The notes beneath the pieces were generated by a model that did not search any database, was not told where the DNA came from, and saw nothing but the letters and a program-made list of their open reading frames with translations. Below are positions 1 through 8,700 of a DNA stretch of 64,000 nucleotides, one piece after another. The DNA is from Arthrobacter sp. MAHUQ-56 (GTDB lineage Bacteria > Actinomycetota > Actinomycetes > Actinomycetales > Micrococcaceae), in the NCBI RefSeq assembly GCF_019710585.1, contig NZ_JAIFZQ010000016.1, positions 372,001 to 436,000 on the forward strand, read 5' to 3'. The position numbers were made by a program, and so were the translations under genes. How positions within the stretch are numbered: position 1 is the stretch's first letter; every line of letters begins with the position of its first letter.

Positions 1-294
1 CATACCGTGGGCCCCAACCGGCACGCGGGCCAGACCAACCGCGCCCTCCTGGTGTCCTGCTTCAGTGAAAGCCTGCGGCTGGCCGAGGACCTGGGGGCGC
101 AGGGCATGGCCTTTCCTGCGGTGGGCGCCGGAGCGTACGGGTGGCCGGCGGCGGCTGTGGCCGAAGCCGCCCGGGACGCGCTGGCAGGGTTCCAGGCATC
201 CCATCCCGCGCCAGGCCTGGAGCTGGTGGAGTTCGTGCTCTTCCGCGCTGAGGTGGAGGCGGTCTTCAGGAACGTGCTGGGGCCGCTTCGCTGA
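1..294 (+). CDS. macro-domain protein (ADP-ribose deacetylase type), 3' part only
   Basis: Only the end of this gene is in the window; the frame is open from base 1 and stops at TGA 292-294. The 97 visible residues match the second half of a macro domain of the O-acetyl-ADP-ribose deacetylase kind: HTVGPN at the left edge, then GMAFPAVGAGAYGWP, which corresponds to the ribose/phosphate-binding loop of the family, then the closing helix. Family members bind or hydrolyse ADP-ribose derivatives in the cytoplasm. The last 29 bases overlap the end of the convergent pseudouridine synthase gene. The N-terminal half, with the Asn/Asp-rich active loop, is outside the window, so catalytic competence cannot be judged. 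Confidence 0.8.
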   Translation, partial: HTVGPNRHAGQTNRALLVSCFSESLRLAEDLGAQGMAFPAVGAGAYGWPAAAVAEAARDALAGFQASHPAPGLELVEFVLFRAEVEAVFRNVLGPLR

Positions 295-1231
295 GTTCCA
301 GGCCGCTGCGGTATTCCACTGGCCTGCCGGACAGGGGATCCACGAACCGGATGCCGCGGGCCAGGAGCTGCAGCGGTTTGGCGTAGTCGTCCGGGGCCTT
401 GTCCAGCAGGTCGGGGTAGAACGCGTCGTTGAGGATTCCCAGCCCCAGCGACGCCATGTGGACCCGCAGCTGGTGCGTCTTGCCGGTGTGCGGCTCCAGC
501 CGGTACCTGGCAAGGCGCTGCGTGGTGGCCGCGGCATCCAAGGACGTGCCGGCGTCGAACGTTTCCAACTGTTCGATCCTGGTTTCCGCGTTCGGCTCGC
601 CGTCCACGACCTCGGCGAGGAGGTAGCTGCGCGACTTGGTCATCCGGTTCCGGACCACCGCGGGGAACTCGACGGCGGCGTGCCCCGGTGCGGGCTCGGC
701 CGCGGACACGCACTCGTATTCCTTCTGCACCTGGCGCTTCTCGAACAGCACCTGGTACTTGCCGCGGGTCTGCGGATTGGTGGAAAAGAGCAGCACTCCG
801 GCGGTCATCCGGTCCAGTCGGTGCATGGGGATCAGGTCCGGCAGGTCCAGTTGGTTCCGCAGGCGGACCAGGGCCGATTCCTGGATGTAGGTGCCGCCGG
901 GAGTGGTAGGCAGGAAGTGCGGCTTGTCCACCACGAGCAGGTGTTCGTCCTGGTGCAGGATGCTGATCTCCACCGGCAGCCGGGTCTCCGGGGGCAGGGT
1001 GCGGTAGTACCAGATGAAGGTGTGGTCCTCGAGCCTGGTGTGCCGGCTCAGGGGTACGCCGCCTTCGCCGACAATCTCGCCGGCGTCGAACCTGTCCTCG
1101 ATGCCCTGCGGGTCAATGTGCCCCCAGCGGTGCATCATGTAGTCCATTGCGGTGTCCCACGGGCCCTCCTCCGGAAGCCGCAGGCGGGTGGCGTTCACGC
1201 CGTCGCGCACGGGAAGGGGGGATTGCATCAC
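266..1231 (-). CDS. RluA-family RNA pseudouridine synthase
   Basis: A 321-residue protein that should isomerise specific uridines in rRNA or tRNA to pseudouridine. The catalytic motif MHRLDRMTAGVLLF is present, with the essential aspartate at about residue 140 (HRLDR). The downstream strands TGKTHQLRVHMASLG, also diagnostic for the RluA group, are near residue 255. There is an N-terminal extension of about 85 residues of S4-like or unknown character. I chose the GTG at 1231 because a -10-like TAGAAT lies exactly 6 bases upstream, suggesting a leaderless mRNA; the next codon is ATG (1228) and could be used instead. The target RNA position cannot be told from sequence alone. The stop overlaps the macro-domain gene by 29 bases. 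Confidence 0.9.
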   Translation of the reverse strand: MMQSPLPVRDGVNATRLRLPEEGPWDTAMDYMMHRWGHIDPQGIEDRFDAGEIVGEGGVPLSRHTRLEDHTFIWYYRTLPPETRLPVEISILHQDEHLLVVDKPHFLPTTPGGTYIQESALVRLRNQLDLPDLIPMHRLDRMTAGVLLFSTNPQTRGKYQVLFEKRQVQKEYECVSAAEPAPGHAAVEFPAVVRNRMTKSRSYLLAEVVDGEPNAETRIEQLETFDAGTSLDAAATTQRLARYRLEPHTGKTHQLRVHMASLGLGILNDAFYPDLLDKAPDDYAKPLQLLARGIRFVDPLSGRPVEYRSGLELSEAAPARS

Positions 1232-1290
1232 CGGTCCATTCTACCGGCGGCGCCACGTGGGCCGCCCTGGATCCCGGTCAATCGCGCCAA

Positions 1291-1340
1291 AACCGACGAT
1301 AAAAAAGTTCTTGACAAAAAAAGTTGTCGGTTGGCATGCT
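1291..1340 (+). promoter_or_regulatory. promoter and inverted-repeat operator of the ArsR-type regulator
   Basis: TTGACA at 1311-1316 and CATGCT at 1335-1340 (18-base spacing) form a plausible promoter whose start point would fall on or next to the ATG at 1347. A perfect 7-base inverted repeat, AACCGAC (1291-1297) and GTCGGTT (1326-1332), brackets the -35, and an A6-7/GTT block is repeated inside it. Such a layout fits autorepression by the ArsR-like protein encoded immediately downstream. The binding assignment is inference. Confidence 0.6.
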
Positions 1341-1346
1341 GGAGGC

Positions 1347-1997
1347 ATGCAGGACATAGCAGTCATCGAAGATCCCGCAGCGGCGGAGGCGTCGCTGGAC
1401 CCGATCCGCACCGCCATCCTCCGGGAGCTGGTCCAGCCGGGATCCGCCACACAGCTGGCGGTCCGGGTGGGCCTGCCCCGGCAGAAGGTGAACTACCACC
1501 TCAAGGCGCTGGAGCGGCACGGACTGGTGGAGCTGGTGGAGGAGCGGCGCAAGGGCAACGTCACCGAACGGGTCCTGCAGGCCAGTGCCGCGTCGTACCT
1601 GATCTCGCCCACGGCCCTGGCCGCCGTTTCGCCGGATCCGCACCGCTTTTCCGACCGCTTCTCGGCCTTCTGGCTGCTGGCGCTGGCCGGAAGGATGGTG
1701 CAGGAGATGGGCAAGCTGATCACCGGCGCCGCGGCCGCCCGGCAAAAACTTGCCACCTTCGCGATCGACGGCGACATCACCTTCCGCAGCGCGGCTGACC
1801 GTGCCGCCTTTGCGGAGGAACTGGGCGTGGAGGTCACGCGGCTGGTGGACAAGTACCACGACGGCGGCGCGTCCGCGGGTGGCCGGCGGCACCGCCTGGT
1901 GGTGGCGCTGCACCCTGCACTCAAAGAAACCGGCGCCCCCAAGGAAACCAAGGCAGCCAAGGAAACTGACACACGCAAGGAGCACGGCAATGACTGA
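1347..1997 (+). CDS. ArsR-type winged-helix transcriptional regulator
   Basis: A 216-residue protein with an N-terminal ArsR-like winged helix: DPIRTAILRELVQPGSATQ, then the recognition segment GLPRQKVNYHLKALERHGLV (about residues 40-60), then the wing. The C-terminal half is a less conserved effector/dimer part, and the tail is rich in Lys/Glu/Thr. There are no cysteine pairs of the metal-sensing kind, so it is probably not a metalloregulator. The ATG at 1347 was chosen because the homology starts there and a -10-like hexamer lies 6 bases upstream. It overlaps the next gene by 8 bases, an arrangement that couples translation. ArsR/AHSA1-SRPBCC pairs are common; the regulator probably controls its own operon. 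Confidence 0.85.
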   Translation: MQDIAVIEDPAAAEASLDPIRTAILRELVQPGSATQLAVRVGLPRQKVNYHLKALERHGLVELVEERRKGNVTERVLQASAASYLISPTALAAVSPDPHRFSDRFSAFWLLALAGRMVQEMGKLITGAAAARQKLATFAIDGDITFRSAADRAAFAEELGVEVTRLVDKYHDGGASAGGRRHRLVVALHPALKETGAPKETKAAKETDTRKEHGND

Positions 1998-2682
1998 CAA
2001 GCGCAACTTCGAAATCGTTTACGACACAGAACTTCCCGGCACGCCGGAGCGTGTGTGGGAAGCCGTCACCAACGGAACGCCGGCCTGGATGTTTCCCACG
2101 GACCAGTGGCCCGACGTCAAGACCGTCAACGAGTACCCCACCCACCTGGTCTCCCGGATGGAGGGGCCGGACGGCTGGTTCAACCAGCTGGAGCATGTCC
2201 TGGAACCGCTCGACGGCGGCCGCGCCCGGCTGCACTACGTCCACAGCGGCATCTTCGCGGACAACTGGGACCAGCAGTATGACGGTGCCAGCCGGCACAC
2301 TGAGTTCTACCTGCACACACTGGGCCAGTACCTGCAGTACTTCGACGGCCGCCCCGTGGTCTTCACCGATATCCAGGCTCCCGCCACATCGCAGGCTTCC
2401 GATGGCTTCGCGCGGTTGCGCAGGGCCCTTGGCGTCGAGTCGGCCGGGCGGGGGTCGGCCGTGGACGTGGAGCTCGACGGTGTGGGCCGGCTGGTGGGTG
2501 AAGTCGATTTCTCGAATGAACACTTCCTGGGCATCCGCACCCCTGACGCGCTGTTCCGGTTCTTCGGCCGGAACGCCTTCGGTGCCCCCGTGGGAATGAC
2601 GGTGCACGACTTCAGCGGAGCCGGCGACTCCGAGACCACGGCCAAAGCGTGGGGCGGCTTCCTGGAGCGGGTGTACGCCTAG
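1990..2682 (+). CDS. SRPBCC (AHSA1-like) domain protein
   Basis: A 230-residue protein of the START/SRPBCC hydrophobic-cavity fold in its Aha1/AHSA1-like branch. The N-terminus (FEIVYDTELPGTPERVWEAV) is the typical first strand and helix, and W/G-rich strands follow (ARLHYVHSGIF, GWFNQLEHVLEPL). Proteins of this kind bind lipids or small hydrophobic ligands; the ligand is unknown. The start at 1990 overlaps the stop of the regulator gene, so the two are one operon under the 1291-1340 promoter. The C-terminal half (residues ~135-230) looks like a second, weaker strand-rich domain. The family assignment is firm, the role is not known. Confidence 0.8.
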   Translation: MTDKRNFEIVYDTELPGTPERVWEAVTNGTPAWMFPTDQWPDVKTVNEYPTHLVSRMEGPDGWFNQLEHVLEPLDGGRARLHYVHSGIFADNWDQQYDGASRHTEFYLHTLGQYLQYFDGRPVVFTDIQAPATSQASDGFARLRRALGVESAGRGSAVDVELDGVGRLVGEVDFSNEHFLGIRTPDALFRFFGRNAFGAPVGMTVHDFSGAGDSETTAKAWGGFLERVYA

Positions 2683-2709
2683 CGCGGGCGCCTCCTCCGG
2701 GGCCTCGGG

Positions 2710-4191
2710 TCAGGCGATGGCGACGGCGGGAGCATGGGTGAGCGAGCGTCGAAGCTGGGGTGCGGCGTCGAGCCTGTCCTGGGCGGCCCGCAGTGCCAGC
2801 ACCGCGGCCTCGAGCTTGTCCGGCGGGAGGGTGAAGGGCAGCCGCAGGTAGCGTTCAAACGCGCCGCCTACGCCGAACCGGGGTCCGGCCGCCAGCCTGA
2901 TGCCGAAATCCGGGGCGAGGACTGTCAGTGCGGTGCTGGCGGGGGCGGGGAGCCGGCACCAGACGGAGAGGCCACCGGCGGGGCGCGTTGCCTGCCACGT
3001 GGGAAGGTGGCCGGCCAGGAGTCCGAGCAGGGCTTCCCGGTTGGCGCGCAGCGTCTCCAGCAGCGCAGGCAGCGGCTCGTCCAGGGCCCGCACCAGATGG
3101 GCGGCGGCCAGCTGTTCCATGACGGGGCCGCCCAGGTCCAGGGTGGTGCGTGCCGCGGCAAACCGCTGGATCATGGGCTCCGACGCCCGGATCCACCCGG
3201 TGCGCAGGCCGCCCCAATGCGACTTGCTCAGTGAGCCGATGGACACCACGGCGCTGCTGAAACCTGCCAGGGGGGTGGTGGCAACGCTGTCGAGGTTCAG
3301 CTCACGAAGTGTCTCGTCCGCCACCAGCACGGTTCCTGCCGCGGCGGCCGCACGGACCAGCCGGCGGCGCTGGGCATCGGGCATGATCATGCCGGTGGGG
3401 TTGTGGAAGTCCGGCACCAAGTAGGCGAGTTTGGGCTGCTGCTGCGCCATTGCCGATTCCAGGGCGGCCAGGTCCCAGCCGGACTCGGCGAAGGCGACCG
3501 GTACGGGGCGGCAGCGGGCGGCACGAACGGCGTCCAGTGCGTGCGGATAGCTGGGGTGTTCCACCAGGACGCGGTCCTGCCGATCCGCCAGGGTGCGGAT
3601 GACGATGGTCAGGGCATGCTGGGCGCCCGATGTGACCATGACCTGCCCCGGCTGCGTTGGCACTCCGGCAGCCGAGTACCGGTCTGCTATGGCCTGGCGC
3701 ATCGGCATCAGTCCCAGGGCGTCGTACCCGAACCCGGGCAGCAGGGCGGGGAGTTCGGTGAGCGCCGCCGCGAACGCCCGGTGCACCACCTCCCCGCTGG
3801 CCGGCAGCGCCGAATAAGCGAGGTCGATCAGGCCCTCGGGGGCACTGAGGCCGGGTGCTGCCGAGGGAGTGTCCGACGGCGGCCGGGGACCGAAGAGTGC
3901 CGGGCCGAACGAAGTATGTTCGGGGATGCGGGTCCTGCCTCGGCTGCCCTGGCCGCTGCTCAGGAAACCCTGCTCCCGGAGGCTCGCATAGGCCGCCGTG
4001 ACGGTGGTGCGGCTGACCCCCAGTGCCGCGCACAGGGAGCGCTCGCTGGGCAGTGCCGTATCCAGCGGAACGCGGCCATCCAGGATGAGCAGCCGCACAA
4101 CATCCGCCAACTCCCGGTACGCCGGCCCCGTTCCGTGGTTCCATGTGCCGAGGAGGCGGGACAACGCGGAGGCGGTAAGGGAAGTGGGCAT
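2710..4191 (-). CDS. MocR-family regulator (GntR winged helix fused to an aminotransferase-like domain)
   Basis: A 493-residue MocR/PdxR-type protein. Residues ~20-85 form a GntR winged helix (LPSERSLCAALGVSRTTVT), and the rest is a fold-type I aminotransferase-like domain with the PLP-lysine motif SIGSLSKSHWGGLRTGW. MocR proteins sense PLP or an amino compound and act on the adjacent divergent gene. Here that is a YczE-type membrane protein 60 bases away, the same pairing as YczR/YczE of other bacteria. The operator at 4193-4215 lies directly before the ATG, and a -10-like AATACT sits 6 bases upstream of the start, so the transcript may be leaderless and autorepressed. Confidence 0.88.
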   Translation of the reverse strand: MPTSLTASALSRLLGTWNHGTGPAYRELADVVRLLILDGRVPLDTALPSERSLCAALGVSRTTVTAAYASLREQGFLSSGQGSRGRTRIPEHTSFGPALFGPRPPSDTPSAAPGLSAPEGLIDLAYSALPASGEVVHRAFAAALTELPALLPGFGYDALGLMPMRQAIADRYSAAGVPTQPGQVMVTSGAQHALTIVIRTLADRQDRVLVEHPSYPHALDAVRAARCRPVPVAFAESGWDLAALESAMAQQQPKLAYLVPDFHNPTGMIMPDAQRRRLVRAAAAAGTVLVADETLRELNLDSVATTPLAGFSSAVVSIGSLSKSHWGGLRTGWIRASEPMIQRFAAARTTLDLGGPVMEQLAAAHLVRALDEPLPALLETLRANREALLGLLAGHLPTWQATRPAGGLSVWCRLPAPASTALTVLAPDFGIRLAAGPRFGVGGAFERYLRLPFTLPPDKLEAAVLALRAAQDRLDAAPQLRRSLTHAPAVAIA

Positions 4192-4192
4192 G

Positions 4193-4215
4193 TAGCCAGT
4201 ATTTCAGACTGGCTA
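4193..4215. promoter_or_regulatory. MocR operator between mocR and yczE
   Basis: A perfect 8-base inverted repeat, TAGCCAGT (4193-4200) and ACTGGCTA (4208-4215), with a 7-base spacer. It lies 1 base outside the mocR start codon and about 37 bases before the yczE start, in the only region that can hold both promoters. It is a natural site for the MocR-type protein to control both genes. Binding is inferred from position and symmetry. Confidence 0.6.
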
Positions 4216-4251
4216 TGTTATTCAATGCCAGTTCGTTGGGAGCATGGTTCC

Positions 4252-4872
4252 ATGATGACCCGCAGACTCGTCCAGCTGTTTACCGGCCTCGCCATGTATG
4301 GCATCTCCCTGGCCATGTTCATCCGCGCGGGGCTGGGCCTGGACCCCTGGGACGTCTTCCACCAGGGACTGGCCAACCGGACCGGGCTAAGCATCGGCGT
4401 GGTGGTGATCGCGGTGAGCTTCCTGGTGCTGCTGCTCTGGATTCCGCTTCGGCAGATGCCTGGCTTCGGTACCCTTTGCAACGCCATCCTGGTGGGTGTG
4501 TTCGCAGACGTCGGCCTGGCCTTCATCCCTGCCGTGCCGCACCTGGCCGGGCAGGCCGGGCTCCTTGCCGGGGCGGTCCTGCTGAACGGGATCGCTTCCG
4601 CCTGCTACATCGGTGCACGCTTCGGCCCCGGAGCACGCGACGGACTGATGACGGGCCTCGCAAGGCGCACCGGCTGGTCCGTCCGGTTGTCGCGCACCCT
4701 GATCGAGGTGACGGTTCTGGCCATCGGCTGGGTGCTCGGCGGCTCGGTGGGTGTGGGCACGGTGGTGTACGCCCTGGCCATCGGCCCCCTGGTCCAGCTG
4801 CTGCTGCCGCGCTTCATGGTTCCTGCCGCAGCGCCGCAGTCCGCCGGGGAGCCTACCCCCGCCAACTGCTGA
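4252..4872 (+). CDS. YczE/YyaS/YitT-family integral membrane protein
   Basis: A 206-residue polytopic membrane protein with about five to six hydrophobic segments. It opens with LVQLFTGLAMYGISLAMFIRAGLGLDPWDVFHQGL, whose G-L-G-x-DPWDV core is the hallmark of the YczE family, and continues with GARFGPGARDGLMTGL. The function of the family is not firmly established; some members have been proposed to affect export or lipopeptide production. The ATG at 4252 has GGGAG 9 bases upstream; an earlier in-frame ATG at 4225 would add nine residues, and the codon after 4252 is also ATG. It is divergent from, and probably controlled by, the MocR regulator. Confidence 0.82.
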   Translation: MMTRRLVQLFTGLAMYGISLAMFIRAGLGLDPWDVFHQGLANRTGLSIGVVVIAVSFLVLLLWIPLRQMPGFGTLCNAILVGVFADVGLAFIPAVPHLAGQAGLLAGAVLLNGIASACYIGARFGPGARDGLMTGLARRTGWSVRLSRTLIEVTVLAIGWVLGGSVGVGTVVYALAIGPLVQLLLPRFMVPAAAPQSAGEPTPANC

Positions 4873-4896
4873 AGACCAGCTGCCTGCGGTCCGACG

Positions 4897-5727
4897 TCAC
4901 GCCGGGACAGGCTGGCATGTCGGGCAGAAGTAGATGTCCCGCTCTTCCTCGCCGTTGGGTTTGCCCAGCAGCCCGCGCCGGACGGGGGTCCCGCACTTGA
5001 GGCACCGCTGGTGTTCCCGCCCGTAGACCCAGTATCCGGGGCGGCCCGCCATCCTGCCGACGGGCATGCCGCGGGCGTTGAGGATGGTGACACGGCGGCC
5101 GGGGCCCAGGTTGACCTCCAAAAGCTGCTTGGCATCGGTCATCATGGTGCGGACATCCGGCACCTTGGAGACCGGCGTGGCAGGATGCACACCGGAGAGG
5201 AAGCACGCCTCGCAGCGGTAGATGTTGCCGATGCCTGCAAGGTTGCGCTGGTCCAGCAGCGCCACTCCCACGGGGACCTCGGGGTGGGCCCGGATGCGGC
5301 GCTCCGCCTCATCAAGGTCCCAGTCCGGGCCCAGGAGGTCCGGGCCCAGGAAGCCCACAATCGAATCCTCGTTGTCCGTCGCCACTACTTCAAGCACGCC
5401 CAGGGAAAATCCGACGGCGTCAGCGGCCGCCGTGCGCAGCACGCACCGCGCCGTGAAGCCCGGTTTCCGCCACCTGCCGCCGGGAGGATAGACCTGCCAC
5501 GTTCCCTCCATCTTCAGGTGGGAGTGGATGGTGAGCTTTTTGTCCTCCGGGCTGACAACCCGCATCAGGAGGTGCTTGCCGCGGGGAACTACCTCGGCAA
5601 CGGTCCAGCCGGCCAGGTTCAGCGTGGCAAAGCGCGGGACGCGGAAGTCCGAGGCCAGCAGCGTTTGTCCCGCGAGGGCCTGGTGCAGCTGGTGGGCGGC
5701 CCGCCAGACGGAGTCGCCTTCAGGCAC
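4897..5727 (-). CDS. nei: Fpg/Nei-family DNA glycosylase (endonuclease VIII type)
   Basis: A 276-residue base-excision repair enzyme that removes oxidised bases and cuts the strand at the abasic site. The N-terminal MPEGDSVW carries the catalytic Pro2/Glu3 after removal of Met. Lys51 lies in PRGKHLL, the helix-two-turn-helix includes the segment around LDQRNLAGIGN, and a C-terminal zinc finger has CLKCG ... CPTCQ. Nei rather than Fpg is favoured by MPEGDSV and by the partner gene. Its start overlaps the stop of lhr by 8 bases, so the two are translated from one message; the Lhr-Nei pairing is a known actinobacterial arrangement. Confidence 0.92.
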   Translation of the reverse strand: MPEGDSVWRAAHQLHQALAGQTLLASDFRVPRFATLNLAGWTVAEVVPRGKHLLMRVVSPEDKKLTIHSHLKMEGTWQVYPPGGRWRKPGFTARCVLRTAAADAVGFSLGVLEVVATDNEDSIVGFLGPDLLGPDWDLDEAERRIRAHPEVPVGVALLDQRNLAGIGNIYRCEACFLSGVHPATPVSKVPDVRTMMTDAKQLLEVNLGPGRRVTILNARGMPVGRMAGRPGYWVYGREHQRCLKCGTPVRRGLLGKPNGEEERDIYFCPTCQPVPA

Positions 5728-8700
5728 GGATCCTCAGTCCTTTCGGGGTTGAATAGGCGCCGGCTGCGCTGAGGGCGGCAGCCACCGGAGTGTCCAGGAT
5801 TCCGTGGCCGTTAACCTTTTCCATGATCAGCTTGTCCACGGCCCCACGGGTCACGACGCCCACCAGCGCGGCACCTGCCGCCGCCAGGACGTCGTCATCA
5901 GCACTGAAGGCCAGCAGCGTCTTGCCGCCGCGCTCCACGTAGAGGACCAGCGCGCCGTCCACCAGGACCACCAGCGCACCCGCCTTCCGGCCGGGCCGGT
6001 GGCCGGTGCCGGCGTCGTCCTGGACCGCCGGCCAGGGCAGGGCTGCCCCGTAGGGGTTGGCGGGATCGGTGGCGGCAAGCGCCAAGGCCACGGGCTCCGC
6101 CTTGGCCAGCTGGGTGTCCTCGCTGTACGAGCGCAGCCGGTCCACGGTGGCGGGAACGGCAAACTGGGCGGCGCCCAGGTGTTCGATGAAGTACCCGCGG
6201 CGGCAGCGGCCGGCCTCCTCGAGCCGTGCCAGGACCTTGTACATCAGGCCGAAGCCGCCCAGGATCTGCTCGGCCATGACCGAGCCCCTTGTGACCACCC
6301 CGTAGCGGTCGAGCAGGAGCTCGGCGGTGGCGCGGGCATGGATGGTGGGATCGAGTTCCGGCTCCGGAAGGGCAGACCAGCGGCCCGCGGCAGTGGGCGG
6401 CGTGGCGGCCCCGCCCGTGCCGTAGCGTCCGTCGCCGTAGCGGCTACCGGACAGGCCGGGGGATCCCATCAGCCCGGTACCGTGGGAACGGCCGAGCCTG
6501 CCCAGGCGCGGGGCCCTGGCCCGGGGTGCCCGGGCCACTTGGCGGTGGGCGGTATGGCCGCCCGCGATGAGTGACCTGACCGGGGCGAAAGTATCCCCGG
6601 TGATCCTGCCTGCCCAGGCGAGGTCCCACAGCGCGGTGACCACTTCCTGGTCGCTGAGGACGGCGTCCATGCCGCCAGCAACGTCGGTGAGCTGCCGGAA
6701 GAAGTAGCCGCCGCCGTTGGCGCGCAGGTGGTCCAGGAGCCGCCGGCCGGCGTCGCCCGGTTCGAAGTCGGGGGCAGGGTTGAGGGTCAGTTCCACGGAG
6801 TCGGCAAGGTGCAGGCAGATCCAGCCGTCGTTCCCGGGCAGGGCTCCCGCCCCGGACCAGAGGACTTCGCCGGCGGCCATCAGTTCGTCCAGCATGGCTG
6901 GCTGGTAGTTGGACACCCGGCTGGCCAGGACCAGCGGTTCCCAGGCCGAGGCCGGGACAGGCACGCCGGAGAGCTGGTCGATGGCGGTGATGATGCCATC
7001 CAGTCCGCGCAGCGAGGGCTGGCCGCGGCCGCCGCCGGGCGTGCGGACATGCTGCCACGCGGGGAGGAAGCGCCCATAGGCGGCGGCGTCCACCGGTTCA
7101 ACCTCGGCGCGAAGGGCCGCCAGGGAACGACGACGGAGCTTGCGGAGGACGTCGGCGTCGCACCATTCGCTCTGGATAGCGTGCGGAACGTCGGGTGCAG
7201 GCGCGTGCGGAGGCGGTCCTTCCGCAGCGTCAATCAGCTGGCTTCCGGTGTCCAGCGCCGTGTCATGCGGTGCGTCTTCAGGTGGCGTTGCCTCCGATGT
7301 TCCGGCCCCGGGCGGTGTCACGTGGGGCCGGAATTCCCCCTCGACCACGCGGCCATCGGCCGCGAGCCGTTTCAGGGCCGTGCCCACCACCGCAACGCCA
7401 AGACCCAGCCGGGCTGCGGCTTCCGCGGCCGTGAAGGGGCCATGTGTCCTGGCGTAGCGGGACACGAGGTCGCCCAGGGGATCGGCCACGGGCTCGATGA
7501 AGGCCAACGGAACGCCCATGGGCAATGGCACGCCGATGGCATCGCGGAGGCGGGCGGCGTCCTCCACCGCCGCGTAGCGTTCCACACCGCCGATGTTGAC
7601 CCGGATCGCTCGGTTGGCGCGCTGCAGGGCGGCCAGGTGCGCAGCAGCCTCCGGGACCGTTGCGCTGGTTTCAGCGGGGCCGGTTTCAAGGGCTTCGGTT
7701 CCGGCAGGACTGGATTCGGCAGTTCTGGTGCCGCCCGCCTCAACCACCGGCTGCCCGGCTTCGGCAGCCTGGGCCGCCGCCGTGCCGTCCAGCCGTTCGG
7801 CCGTTTCCTCCGGCGTCAGGGGTCCCAGCAGCCGCAACAGGTCCGCCACCCCCTCCATGCCGCGCGCCCGGCGGTCCGGGGCCAGGCGCTGCAGTTCGCG
7901 CTCGGTGGCCTCGATGACTTTGGCGTCAAGGAGCTCCCGCAGCTCAACGCGGCCCAGCAGTTCGTTGAGCAGGGTGGAATCCAGGGCCAGGGCGGCCGCG
8001 CGCCGCTCGGCCAGCGGCGAGTCGCCTTCGTAAAGGAACTGGGCCACGTAGCCAAAGAGCAGGGACTTGGCGAACGGTGAGGGCTGCTGCGTGGTGGTCT
8101 GCACGATCCGCAGCTCCCGCCGCTCCACGGACGCGGCGATGTCCTTCAGCGCCGGGAGGTCGTAGACGTCCTGCAGGCACTCGCGCACCGTTTCGAGCAC
8201 GATGGGGAAGGTGGGGTACTTCCGGGCAACATCAAGCAGCTGCGCCGACCGCTGGCGCTGCTGCCACAGCGGCTGCCGCTTGCCCGGGGTCTGCCGGGGA
8301 AGCAGCAAAGCACGGGCGGCGCACTCCCGGAACCGGGAGGCGAACAGCGCGCTTCCGCCCACCTCGGCGGTGACGATCTGCTCCAGTTCCTCGGGGTCGA
8401 ACAGGAACAGCTCGGCGCCTGGCGGCTCGTCCTCCATCATCGGCACCCGCAGGACGATGCCGTCGTCGGCCGCCATCGCCGAACCGTCCAGCCCGTACCG
8501 CTGGTGGAGCCGCTGGCCCACAGCGAGGGCCCATGGCGCGTGCACCGGCATTCCGAACGGGCTGTGCAGGATCACCCGCCAGTCGCCCAGTTCGTCGTGG
8601 AACCGCTCCACCACCAGCGTGGTGTCGCTGGGAACCACCTCCGTGGCCTGCTTCTGCTCGTTGAGGTACTGGATGAGGTTGTTGGCGGCGAAGTCGTCCA

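Noticed and set aside
65..1798. A 577-codon open plus-strand frame running antisense to the pseudouridine synthase gene
   Set aside because: Its product is Arg/Pro/Gly-rich without domains, as expected for a shadow frame in GC-rich DNA, and the opposite strand has a clear RluA protein.
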